From Zoogloea sp. 1C4 (GTDB taxonomy: Bacteria > Pseudomonadota > Gammaproteobacteria > Burkholderiales > Rhodocyclaceae): a stretch of DNA of 64,000 nucleotides. The stretch covers positions 242,935-306,934 of the forward strand of contig NZ_SSXU01000006.1 of assembly GCF_009469605.1 (NCBI RefSeq). Reading direction: 5' to 3'. This document shows, one piece after another, positions 41,787 to 50,423 of the stretch (position 1 is the stretch's first letter; each line of letters opens with the position of its first letter). Under the pieces are notes generated by a model. That model had not been told where the DNA came from and did not search any database. It saw only the letters and a list, made by a program, of their open reading frames with translations. A program made the position numbers and the translations under genes.

Positions 41787-44700
41787 ATGACGACGTATCT
41801 CAATCTCGACGGCAACGAAGCCGCCGCACGGATGGCCTACCTCGGCAGCGAGGTGATTGCCATCTATCCGATCACCCCATCCTCGAACATGGGCGAGTGG
41901 GCCGACGAATGGGCGGCCCAGGGCAAGCCCAACCTGTGGGGCGTCGTACCCAAGATCATCGAGATGCAGTCCGAAGGCGGCGCCGCCGGCGCGCTGCACG
42001 GGGCGCTCACTTCTGGCGCGCTGGGCACCAGCTTCACCGCCAGCCAGGGCCTGCTGCTGTTCATCCCCAACCTCTACAAGATGGCCGGCGAGCTCACGCC
42101 CTTCGTGCTGCACGTGGCGGCCCGGGCGCTGGCCACCCACGCCCTGTCGATCTTCGGCGACCACTCCGACGTGATGGCCTGCCGGGCCACCGGCTGTGCG
42201 CTCCTCGCCAGCAACTCGGTGCAGGAAGCCCAGGACATGGCGTTGATCGCCCAGGCCGCCACCCTGGCCGGGCGGATTCCGGTTATCCACTTCTTCGACG
42301 GCTTTCGCACCTCCCATGAAGTCGCCAAGATCGTCGCGGTCGAGCCCGAAACGGTTCGGGCGATGATCGACGACAGCCTGGTGGCCGCCCACCGCGCCCG
42401 CGCCCTGTCGCCGGAGCACCCGGTGCTGCGCGGCACGGCCCAGAACCCCGACGTGTTCTTCCAGTCCCGCGAGCGCGCCAACCCGTTCTACGACGCCTTC
42501 CCGGCCCTCGTGCAGGCGGCGATGGATCGCTTCGGCGAACTCACCGGCCGGCATTACAAGCTGTTCGACTACGTGGGCGCGCCGGACGCCGAGCGCGTCA
42601 TCGTGGTGATGGGCTCGGCTGCCGAAACCGTCGAGGAGACCGTCGAGCACCTGGTCGCCCGCGGCGAGAAGGTCGGCCTCCTCAAGCTGCGCCTGTTCCG
42701 CCCGCTGGACACCCGCGCGCTGCTGGCGGCGATCCCGGAGAGCGCCCGATCCATCGCCGTGCTCGACCGCTGCAAGGAGCCCGGCGCCGACGGCGAGCCG
42801 CTCTACAAGGACGTCATCACCGCCCTGGCCGAAGCCGCCGCCGATGGCCTGCGCACCATGCCGCGGGTGATCGGCGGCCGCTACGGGCTGGCGAGCAAGG
42901 AATTCACCCCGGGCATGGTCGCCGCGGTGTTTGCCGAACTGGCAGCCGACAAGCCGAAGCGCCAATTCACCGTGGGCATCGTGGATGATGTGACGCACCT
43001 GTCGCTGGCCTGGGATGAGGCCTTTCGCTCGGATGCCTCGCGCCGCCTGCAGCATGCGGTGTTCTGGGGCCTGGGCGCCGACGGCACCGTGTCGGCCAAC
43101 AAGAACTCCATCAAGATCGTCGGCGAATCCACCGCGCTGCAGGCCCAGGGCTACTTCGTGTATGACTCGAAGAAGTCCGGCGCCGTCACGGTGTCGCACC
43201 TGCGCTTTGGCGACGCGCCGATCCGCTCCAGCTATCTGGTGGAGGAGGGCATGGCCGGCTTCGTGGCCTGTCACCAGACGGTGTTCGTCGAGCGTTACGA
43301 CCTGCTTGCCCATGCGGCCCCGGGCGGGGTCTTCCTGCTCAACACGCCGGATGCGCCGGACGCGGTGTGGGCCGGCCTGCCCGCCGCGATGCGCGCCGGC
43401 ATCGCCGCCAAGGGCCTCAAGCTGTGGGTGATCGACGCCTACAAGGTGGCCCAGGAGGCCGGCATGGGGCGGCGCATCAACACCATCATGCAGACCTGCT
43501 TCTTCGCCATCTCGGGCATCCTGCCCCGGGATGAAGCCATCGCCGCCATCAAGAAGGCGGTGGACAAGACCTACGGCCGCAAGAGCAAGCGCCTGGCGGA
43601 CCTCAACCACCGCGCCATCGACGTGACCCTCGCCAACCTCCACGCGGTGCCCATCGGCGCTGCCAGCGAGGGCGCGGCGCCCATCGTGCTGCCGCCGGAT
43701 GCGGCCCAGCCGGCCTTCGTCCGGGATTTCACCCTGCCCATCTACCGGGGCGAGGGCAACCGCCTGCCGGTGTCGGCGATGCCCATCGACGGCACCTTCC
43801 CGACCGGCACCGCCAAGTTCGAGAAGCGCAACATCGGGCTGGAGATCCCGGTGTGGGAGGCCGACCTGTGCACCCAGTGCGGCAAGTGCGTGTTCGTCTG
43901 CCCCCACTCGGCGATCCGCGCCCGGGCTTTTCCGGTGGAGGCCGCCGCCGATGCGCCGCCGACCTTCAAGCACGTGCCCGCCAAGAGCAAGGATTTCCCG
44001 GCCGGCACCCACATCAGCTACCAGGTGGCGCCGGAAGACTGCACCGGCTGTGGCGACTGCGTGGAAGCCTGCCCGATCCACGACAAGTCGAACATCAGCC
44101 GGCTGGCGGTGAACATGGCGCCCATCGGCCCCCTGCGCGATCCGGAGCGCGAGAACTTCGAGTTCTTCCTCAAGCTGCCGGACTTCGACCGCAGCCTGCT
44201 CAAGCACGGCACCATCCCCGGCGCGATGCTGCTCGACCCGCTGTTCGAGTTTTCCGGTGCCTGTGCCGGTTGTGGCGAGACGCCGTACATCCGCCTCGCC
44301 ACCCAGCTCTTCGGCGACCGCATGCTGGTGGCCAACGCCACCGGCTGCTCGTCGATCTACGGCGCCAACCTGCCCAGCACGCCCTGGACGGTGAATGGCG
44401 CCGGCCGCGGCCCGGCGTGGTCCAACTCGCTGTTCGAGGACAACGCCGAGTTCGGCCTGGGCATGCGCCTCGCCGCCGACCAGCTGATGGCCTACGGCAT
44501 GCAGCTGGTGAAGGAGATGGAAGCCGACATCGGCGGCGATCTCGCCAGCGCCATCGTCAATGCCGACCAGCGCACCGAGCCGGGCATCCGCACCCAGCGG
44601 GAGCGGGTTGCCGCGTTGCTGAGCAGACTCGCCGCCGGCAGCCACCCGCGGGCGGCGGAGCTCGCGTCTCTCGCCGAGTGGCTGATCCGCCGTTCGGTGT

Positions 44701-45359
44701 GGATCATCGGCGGTGACGGCTGGGCCTACGACATCGGCTACGGCGGGCTCGACCACGTGCTGGCGCTGTCCTACGACGTGAACATCCTGGTGCTCGACAC
44801 CGAGGTGTATTCCAACACCGGCGGCCAGACCTCCAAGGCCACCCCGGTGGGCGCGGTGGCCAAGTTCTCGGCGGGCGGCAAGGCCACCGCCAAGAAGGAT
44901 CTGGCCCGCATCGCCTCGGACTACGGCCACGTGTATGTGGCGACGGTGGCCTACGGCGCCAAGGACGTGCACACCCTCAAGGTCTTCCACGAGGCCGAGA
45001 GCCACGACGGCCCCTCGCTGATCGTCGCCTACAGCCCGTGCATTGCCCACGGCGTGGACATGCTCTACAACCAGCGCCAGCAGGACATGGCGGTGAAGTC
45101 CGGCCACTGGCCGCTGTTCCGCTACGACCCGCGTCTCGAGGCCGCCGGCAGCAACCCGTTCAAGCTCGATTCGGCCCCGCCCAGCCAGCCCATCAAGACC
45201 TTCATGGATAGCGAGACCCGCTTCGCGATGCTCGCCCGCAGCCACCCGGAGGCCGCCGAACGCCTGATGGCCGAAGCCCAGAAGGAAGCCGACCGCCGCT
45301 TCAAGACCTACCAGGATCTCGCCGCCGGCCACGCGCCCGCCGCGCCCAAGGAGAGCTGA
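41787..45359 (+). CDS. nifJ: Pyruvate:ferredoxin/flavodoxin oxidoreductase NifJ
   Basis: Single-chain pyruvate:ferredoxin (flavodoxin) oxidoreductase of 1190 aa, converting pyruvate and CoA to acetyl-CoA and CO2 with low-potential electrons. Domain order is complete: the pyruvate-binding N-terminus (YPITPSSNMGEWADEW), the ferredoxin domain with CTQCGKCVFVCP and CTGCGDCVEACP near 690-760, and the TPP domain with CAGCGETPYIRL and GDGWAYDIGYGG near 820-980. Start at 41787 has AGGGGG upstream. Sigma-54/NifA-like sites and a nearby nifF suggest electron supply to nitrogenase. A DHOD-like gene follows immediately. Confidence 0.95.
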   Translation: MTTYLNLDGNEAAARMAYLGSEVIAIYPITPSSNMGEWADEWAAQGKPNLWGVVPKIIEMQSEGGAAGALHGALTSGALGTSFTASQGLLLFIPNLYKMAGELTPFVLHVAARALATHALSIFGDHSDVMACRATGCALLASNSVQEAQDMALIAQAATLAGRIPVIHFFDGFRTSHEVAKIVAVEPETVRAMIDDSLVAAHRARALSPEHPVLRGTAQNPDVFFQSRERANPFYDAFPALVQAAMDRFGELTGRHYKLFDYVGAPDAERVIVVMGSAAETVEETVEHLVARGEKVGLLKLRLFRPLDTRALLAAIPESARSIAVLDRCKEPGADGEPLYKDVITALAEAAADGLRTMPRVIGGRYGLASKEFTPGMVAAVFAELAADKPKRQFTVGIVDDVTHLSLAWDEAFRSDASRRLQHAVFWGLGADGTVSANKNSIKIVGESTALQAQGYFVYDSKKSGAVTVSHLRFGDAPIRSSYLVEEGMAGFVACHQTVFVERYDLLAHAAPGGVFLLNTPDAPDAVWAGLPAAMRAGIAAKGLKLWVIDAYKVAQEAGMGRRINTIMQTCFFAISGILPRDEAIAAIKKAVDKTYGRKSKRLADLNHRAIDVTLANLHAVPIGAASEGAAPIVLPPDAAQPAFVRDFTLPIYRGEGNRLPVSAMPIDGTFPTGTAKFEKRNIGLEIPVWEADLCTQCGKCVFVCPHSAIRARAFPVEAAADAPPTFKHVPAKSKDFPAGTHISYQVAPEDCTGCGDCVEACPIHDKSNISRLAVNMAPIGPLRDPERENFEFFLKLPDFDRSLLKHGTIPGAMLLDPLFEFSGACAGCGETPYIRLATQLFGDRMLVANATGCSSIYGANLPSTPWTVNGAGRGPAWSNSLFEDNAEFGLGMRLAADQLMAYGMQLVKEMEADIGGDLASAIVNADQRTEPGIRTQRERVAALLSRLAAGSHPRAAELASLAEWLIRRSVWIIGGDGWAYDIGYGGLDHVLALSYDVNILVLDTEVYSNTGGQTSKATPVGAVAKFSAGGKATAKKDLARIASDYGHVYVATVAYGAKDVHTLKVFHEAESHDGPSLIVAYSPCIAHGVDMLYNQRQQDMAVKSGHWPLFRYDPRLEAAGSNPFKLDSAPPSQPIKTFMDSETRFAMLARSHPEAAERLMAEAQKEADRRFKTYQDLAAGHAPAAPKES

Positions 45360-45360
45360 A

Positions 45361-46374
45361 ATGATCGACCTGTCCACGACCTACCTGGGCCTGCCGCTAA
45401 AGAACCCGCTGGTGCCGTCCTCATCGCCCCTGTGCAAGCACCTGGATACCGTGCTGCAGCTGGAAGACGCCGGCGCCGCGGCCATCGTGCTGCATTCGTT
45501 CTACGAGGAAGAGCTGATCGCCGAAGACGCGATGGCCGACCGCTTCCTGCTCCACGCCGAACTTCACGACGGCGAATCCGCCGGCTTCCTGCCCGGCCAC
45601 GGCAGCTACGAGAGCGCCATCGACCGCTACCTCGAACACCTGCGCCGGGTGAAGGCGCGGGTGGGCATTCCGGTGATCGCCAGCCTCAACGGCGTCACGC
45701 CCTCGGGCTGGGTTGATCTGGGCCGCGAGATGGAAGCCGCTGGCGCCGACGCGCTGGAACTCAACGTCTATCACATCGCCGCTGATCCCGATGAGACCGG
45801 CGACGCCGTCGAAGCCCGCTATCTGGCGCTGCTCACCGAGCTGAAGCGCGTGGTGGCGGTGCCGGTGGTGATGAAGCTGCCGCCCTTCTTCGCGTCGCTG
45901 CCCAACTTCGTGCGGCGTCTGGAGGCCGGTGGCGCGGCGGGGGTGTCGCTGTTCAATCGCTTCTTCCAGCCGGACATCGATCTCGATGACCTGCAGATGG
46001 TGGATCGGCTGGAGCTCTCCAGCCCCGACGAAGCCCTGCTGCGCATCCGCTGGATCGCCATCCTGCGCGCCCAGACGCGCATGACCCTGGCCGCCACCGG
46101 CGGCGTGTATGGCTACCAGGAAGCCCTCAAGCTGCTGCTGGCCGGGGCCGACGTGGTGCATCTGGCGTCCTGCCTGCTGGAGCACGGCCCGGCCCGGCTC
46201 ACCCAGATCCTCCACGACCTGCGCGCCTGGATGATGGAGCGGGAATACGAATCGGTGGCCCAGCTGAAGGGCAGCATGTGCCAGGCCAACCTGCGCGACG
46301 CAAGCGCCCTGGCCCGGCAGAGCTACATCCGGGTGCTCGACAGCTTCACCCCGCGGTCGGGGGTGTGGCGCTGA
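45361..46374 (+). CDS. Dihydroorotate dehydrogenase-like protein
   Basis: TIM-barrel flavoprotein of 337 aa related to PyrD but of the type found beside POR genes. It opens MIDLSTTYLGLPLKNPLVP and shows the FMN-barrel segments VIASLNGVTPSGWVD, ALELNVYHIAAD, VPVVMKLPPFF and AATGGVYGYQEALKLLLAGAD. It starts two bases after the nifJ stop, so it is surely co-transcribed. The usual pyrimidine-pathway role is unlikely; a redox role with POR is suspected from conserved pairing, function unknown. Confidence 0.88.
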   Translation: MIDLSTTYLGLPLKNPLVPSSSPLCKHLDTVLQLEDAGAAAIVLHSFYEEELIAEDAMADRFLLHAELHDGESAGFLPGHGSYESAIDRYLEHLRRVKARVGIPVIASLNGVTPSGWVDLGREMEAAGADALELNVYHIAADPDETGDAVEARYLALLTELKRVVAVPVVMKLPPFFASLPNFVRRLEAGGAAGVSLFNRFFQPDIDLDDLQMVDRLELSSPDEALLRIRWIAILRAQTRMTLAATGGVYGYQEALKLLLAGADVVHLASCLLEHGPARLTQILHDLRAWMMEREYESVAQLKGSMCQANLRDASALARQSYIRVLDSFTPRSGVWR

Positions 46375-46397
46375 CCGCGCAGGTGCATTGACAATCC

Positions 46398-46426
46398 CGA
46401 CGGCCGCCGCAAGCATGGGCGGCCGT
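46398..46426 (+). terminator. Hairpin after the nifJ operon
   Basis: GACGGCCGCC pairs with GGGCGGCCGTC across a short loop, followed by a weak T-rich stretch (GATCTTTC). Probably the operon end. Confidence 0.5.
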
Positions 46427-46444
46427 CGATCTTTCAGCCTGCCC

Positions 46445-47326
46445 ATGCCGATCTTCCCCGATGCCCCGCCCGCGCTCCGTGCCCGCCTTGCCGCCGGGCT
46501 GGCGGCGCTGCTGCTGGCGGGCTGTGGCGACGAAGGGCGCACCCCCGCCGACTGGACGCCCCTCGACATCCCCAAGGGCAAGGGCTGCCCGCAGCTTGCC
46601 GGGCAATATCGCAACGACGACCCGCTGATCTTTCTGGCGCTGGTCACCCAGCATCTCCCCGACGAGGCCCGGCGCCAGCCGTGGTACGACGTGACCCTGA
46701 GCGGCGCCGTCGAGGCGGGCCTGCAGCTGCAGCTCGGCGCGCCCGGCAGCGAAGGGGCGAGCACCATCCGCCTGCAGCCCGCCGCCGAGGCCTGCCACGA
46801 TGGCTGGCTGCAGCTCAGCTGGCCGTACATGCTCATCGAGCGGGACGATCCGCTTTACCGTGACGTGCAGGGCGAGGGCTACAAGGAGCTCTACGTGGCC
46901 CGCGATTCCGCCGGCAATCTGGTGGCCCGGCAGGTCACCGCCACCTACCTGGAGTTTCCGGTGTGGTGCGGCGACGGCTGCAAGTACATCCGGATTCCCT
47001 TCACCCGCAGCGAGCAAGTGCGCTGGCACCGGCTGTCGGCGATGGGTGCGCTGCCGTCGGATCGTTCCGGCCCTGCGATCGGCACGTCCGAGCTCCGGCG
47101 CCGCGTATCCACGGCGCTGCCGCCCGGCACTGTGCTTGACGGCATCGACGCCCAGGGCGCCGGCTTCGTGGCCCGTATCCGCTCCGGCGAGGAAGCCGGC
47201 GTGGATGCCTTTATGGACGAACTCTCCACCGCCCCGTGGGTGCATTCGGTACGCCGCGAGCCCGGCCCCGGCACCCGTGGCAAGGACGGGCGCTACGCCG
47301 AGCGGGTGTGGTTCAGCCTGCGCTGA
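46445..47326 (+). CDS. Putative lipoprotein, unknown function
   Basis: Predicted lipoprotein of 293 aa: the signal sequence ends in the lipobox LLLAGC at residue ~25, followed by GDEGRTPADWTPLDIPKGKGCPQLAGQY. The body has several Cys (GCPQL, ACHDG, WCGDGCKYIR) and no motif I can name. Start at 46445 is chosen so the lipobox lies at a normal distance; an in-frame ATG 19 codons upstream overlaps the terminator hairpin. It lies alone between the nifJ and ATP-grasp genes. Confidence 0.65.
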   Translation: MPIFPDAPPALRARLAAGLAALLLAGCGDEGRTPADWTPLDIPKGKGCPQLAGQYRNDDPLIFLALVTQHLPDEARRQPWYDVTLSGAVEAGLQLQLGAPGSEGASTIRLQPAAEACHDGWLQLSWPYMLIERDDPLYRDVQGEGYKELYVARDSAGNLVARQVTATYLEFPVWCGDGCKYIRIPFTRSEQVRWHRLSAMGALPSDRSGPAIGTSELRRRVSTALPPGTVLDGIDAQGAGFVARIRSGEEAGVDAFMDELSTAPWVHSVRREPGPGTRGKDGRYAERVWFSLR

Positions 47327-47401
47327 CGCTTCAGCGAGGGCCGGCGATGGCCCGGCGCCGCGATAAAATGGCGCGCTGAATTTTCTTAGCCTGACCCGCC
47401 C

Positions 47402-48265
47402 ATGGAAGCCTCCACCCGCATCGTCCTCGTCACCGGCGCCACCATGGCCAAGCCGGACCCGGAAACCCACCTGCTCGTCGCCGCGCTGGCCGAGATCGGC
47501 GTCGAGGCCGTCGTCGCCCCGTGGGACAGCCCGGAAGACTGGGCCGCCTATCCGCTGGTGGTGGTGCGCACCCCGTGGGATTACTTCCGCCGTCTGCCCG
47601 AGTTCCTCGCCTGGGCCGCGGCTACCCACCAGCTCACCGCCTTCGTCAATCCAGTCTCGGTGATCGAATGGAACAGCCACAAGGCCTACCTGCGCGAGCT
47701 GGCCGCCAAGGGCATCCCCACCGTGCCCACCCTGTGGCTGGATCGCGGCGCGGCGGACGGCGCCGCCCGGCTCGCCGCCACCAGCTGGGGCGAGGTGGTG
47801 GTGAAGCCGGCCGTCTCCATCGGTGCCATCGGCGCCCTCAAGGCCCACGCCGCCGACCCGGCCTGCCAAGCCCACCTGGCCGCGTTGCTGGCCGAGGGCG
47901 ACGTGCTGGTGCAGCCCTTCATCGAGAGCGTCGCCGCCCAGGGCGAGGTGTCGCTGATCTACTTCGGCGGCGCCTTCTCCCACGCCATCCGCAAGCAGCC
48001 GGCCGCCGGCGACTACCGGGTGCAGGACATGTACGGCGGCACCAACCACCCCTACCAGCCGGCCGCCGACGAGGTGGAACTGGCGACCCTGGCCCTCTCC
48101 GCCACCCCGGCCCCGACCACCTACGCCCGGGTGGACATGGTGCGTCTGCCCGATGGCCGCCCGGCGGTGATGGAACTGGAACTCATCGAGCCCGAGCTCT
48201 TCCTCGGCGTCGCCCCCGAGGCCCCCGCACGCTTCGCCGAGGTGCTGCTGCGCTGCGCCGGCTAG
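47402..48265 (+). CDS. ATP-grasp domain protein (RimK/glutathione-synthase-like)
   Basis: Cytoplasmic ATP-grasp ligase of 287 aa. Features are an N-terminal preATP-grasp part with VVRTPWDYFRRLPEF, the ATP-binding lysine regions SHKAYLRELAAKGIPTVPT and WGEVVVKPAVSIGAIG, and the Mg-binding MELELIEPELFL at the C-terminus. It resembles RimK-type and cycloserine-ligase-like proteins that join a carboxylate to an amine; the substrate is unknown. It is monocistronic, followed by a family A paired hairpin that separates it from the convergent cytochrome gene. Confidence 0.82.
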   Translation: MEASTRIVLVTGATMAKPDPETHLLVAALAEIGVEAVVAPWDSPEDWAAYPLVVVRTPWDYFRRLPEFLAWAAATHQLTAFVNPVSVIEWNSHKAYLRELAAKGIPTVPTLWLDRGAADGAARLAATSWGEVVVKPAVSIGAIGALKAHAADPACQAHLAALLAEGDVLVQPFIESVAAQGEVSLIYFGGAFSHAIRKQPAAGDYRVQDMYGGTNHPYQPAADEVELATLALSATPAPTTYARVDMVRLPDGRPAVMELELIEPELFLGVAPEAPARFAEVLLRCAG

Positions 48266-48279
48266 GCCGGATGTCCCCT

Positions 48280-48350
48280 GCAGGTCGGACTTCAGTCCGA
48301 CAAATCGTGCATGACCAAGCCGTGGTGTCGGACTGAAGTCCGACCTACAG
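48280..48350. repeat. Paired-hairpin repeat, family A copy 3
   Basis: Left arm AGGTCGGACTTCAGTCCGAC and the complementary right arm at 48326-48349, around ~22 unique bases. It lies between the 3' ends of two convergent genes, consistent with a two-way terminator. Confidence 0.85.
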
Positions 48351-48376
48351 GACGGAGGCTCTCCGTCGTTCGCGCC

Positions 48377-50413
48377 CTACCGAGCCATGCGCTGGCGCAC
48401 CGCGTCCAGGTTGCGACGGACGCGGGCATCGTCGGGCATCAGGCTGGCGGCGCGTTCCAGTTCGGCGGCGGCCTCGGCCCAGCGGCCGGCCTTGCCGGCG
48501 ATGAGGCCGAGGGCGAAGTGCAGGGGGCCGGGCTGGCTGGATGCCGGAACGCCGTCCTGCAGCAGCTGCGTGGCCTGCGCGCCGCGGCCCTGATCCACCA
48601 GCAGCCGGGCCAGCGCGAGGCGGGCGTCGTTGCCGGACGGCAGCTGGGCAATGGCGCGGCGGTAGTGGCGCTCGGCGTCTGTCGGCTTGCCCAGGTCGAG
48701 GTACAGCTGGGCAAGATTCACCTGGGCGCTGGGCATGTCGGCCATGGCCTGTTGGGCGGTGATGAAGCCGGCGATGCCTTGCTCGCGCAGCCGGCGCTGG
48801 TCGGCGTCGAGCCGGTCCGCCGGAATGTCGGCGAGCCCCCGGGCGGCGGTGATGCGCACGGCCCGCAGCGGGTCGGCCAGCAGCGCCGGCAGGCGGTCGA
48901 GGCGCTCGGTGGCGGGGCTGATCGAGAGCGCCGCGGCGGCAGCGGTGCGCACGGCCGGGTCGGGATCGGCAAAGGCGCTGGCGGGCGGCGGGGCGCCCAG
49001 GTCGGCGAGGGTTTCGATGGCGGTGGCGCGGACGATGGCGGGCTGGGAAGTGTCGTCGATCAGCGCGGCGAGTCGGGCGGTTGAGCCGGGCTGGTGGGCG
49101 CGGGCGGCGGCGATCACTTCGCCGTAATGGGGCGGGCGTTCGCGGTGGCCGTGCTGTTTGTCGATGGCGGCCTCCAACCATTCCGGCGGCTTGTCGGCGT
49201 GGCAGCCCTGGCAGGCGTTGGGGGTGCCGATGCGCCGAGTGAGATCCGGCCGCGGGATGCGGATCGCGTGGTCGCGGCGGCCGTGGACGACCATGTAGTC
49301 GCGGCTGGGCATGTGGCAATCGACGCACTGGCTGCCGGGCTGGCCGGCGGCGTGGCCGTGGTGGGCGGGCGCGTCGTAGTTTTTGGCCTCCAGGCCGGGG
49401 AAGCGTGGGTCCGGCGCGGGGCTGTGGCAGCGCACGCACAGGGCGTTGCCGCTGGCGCGCAAGCTGCCGCCGTGGGGTTCATGGCAGTCGGCGCAGGCCA
49501 CGCCGGCCTGGTACATGCGGCTCTGGCGGAAACCGCCGTACTCGAACACCTCGTCCAGCTGCTGGCCGTCCGGGTGGTAGAGGCCGGCGCGCAGGGTGTC
49601 GGGGATGAAGTTGTCGAAAAGCGGCTTGCCGGGGGCGGCTTCTTCCACGAGGCGGGTGCGCCGGGCGTGGCAGCTGGCGCATTGGTCCACCTGGCCGTGG
49701 GCGCTGGCGAGGGCGCCGTTGGGCGTCGGTATCGGCGTGGGTGTCGGTTTCTTTCCGGGCCGGCGGGCGCTGTCGGCGTGCGCCTTGGCCGGCCCGTGGC
49801 AGGCCTGGCAGCCCACGTGGCCGGCGGCCCAGGTGCTGCGGTAGCGGTCGGTGGCGTCGTCGTAGCCTTTGCGGAAAGCCGTGGTGTGGCACTCGCCGCA
49901 CATCAGGTTCCAGTTCTGGAAGCGGCCGGTCCAGTGGAGCGGCGATCCGGGCGGCAGGGCGCCTTCCGGGTGGAGGGAAAACCAGCGCTTCCGCTGGGTG
50001 TCCCAGGCGACGGTGAAGGCCTGCAGGCGTCCGCCGGCCTGGGGGATCAGCACCTGCTGGAGCGGGCGCAGGCCGAAGGCGTGGCTGACCGGAAAGTCCG
50101 TCGCCTTGCCGTCGTCGCCGATGGTATTGATGAAGAGCCGCGAATCCCGGCGGAAGAAACGGGCCGTCTCGCCGGGGGCGCTGAATTGCGCATCGTTGAA
50201 GTCGCCCAGCACTGCGGCGGGGGAGGCGGGCTGCATCGCCAGATCGTGCTTGGAGCCCTTCCAGGCCGCCGCCTGCCGGGGGTGGCAGGCGGTGCACCGG
50301 GTGTCGGCCACGTAGTGGGCGCGCGGCTCTCCTGGGGGCGTCGCCGCCCCCGCCAGGGAGGGGAGGGAGGCCAGGGCGGCGACTGTAACCAGAGTGCCCA
50401 GGAGGCCGCGCAT
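48377..50413 (-). CDS. Octahaem c-type cytochrome with HEAT/TPR C-terminus
   Basis: Exported 678-aa protein. A signal peptide (to about residue 23) is followed by eight CxxCH motifs between residues ~40 and 400: CTACH, CGECH, CQACH, CASCH, CADCH, CVRCH, CVDCH and CQGCH. Then comes a HEAT-like alpha-helical part (~430-530) and TPRs (~540-678; AQVNLAQLYLDLGKPTDAERHYRRAI). Such fusions occur in multihaem families near NrfA/octahaem reductases but are uncharacterised; NrfA itself would carry a CxxCK haem, not seen here. It starts 10 bases after the arylsulfatase stop, so the two form an operon. Confidence 0.85.
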   Translation of the reverse strand: MRGLLGTLVTVAALASLPSLAGAATPPGEPRAHYVADTRCTACHPRQAAAWKGSKHDLAMQPASPAAVLGDFNDAQFSAPGETARFFRRDSRLFINTIGDDGKATDFPVSHAFGLRPLQQVLIPQAGGRLQAFTVAWDTQRKRWFSLHPEGALPPGSPLHWTGRFQNWNLMCGECHTTAFRKGYDDATDRYRSTWAAGHVGCQACHGPAKAHADSARRPGKKPTPTPIPTPNGALASAHGQVDQCASCHARRTRLVEEAAPGKPLFDNFIPDTLRAGLYHPDGQQLDEVFEYGGFRQSRMYQAGVACADCHEPHGGSLRASGNALCVRCHSPAPDPRFPGLEAKNYDAPAHHGHAAGQPGSQCVDCHMPSRDYMVVHGRRDHAIRIPRPDLTRRIGTPNACQGCHADKPPEWLEAAIDKQHGHRERPPHYGEVIAAARAHQPGSTARLAALIDDTSQPAIVRATAIETLADLGAPPPASAFADPDPAVRTAAAAALSISPATERLDRLPALLADPLRAVRITAARGLADIPADRLDADQRRLREQGIAGFITAQQAMADMPSAQVNLAQLYLDLGKPTDAERHYRRAIAQLPSGNDARLALARLLVDQGRGAQATQLLQDGVPASSQPGPLHFALGLIAGKAGRWAEAAAELERAASLMPDDARVRRNLDAVRQRMAR

Positions 50414-50423
50414 TCGGGGAGGC

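Noticed and set aside
48377..50413. Cytochrome c nitrite reductase NrfA
   Set aside because: Eight CxxCH motifs but no CxxCK active-site haem, and a HEAT/TPR tail unlike NrfA.
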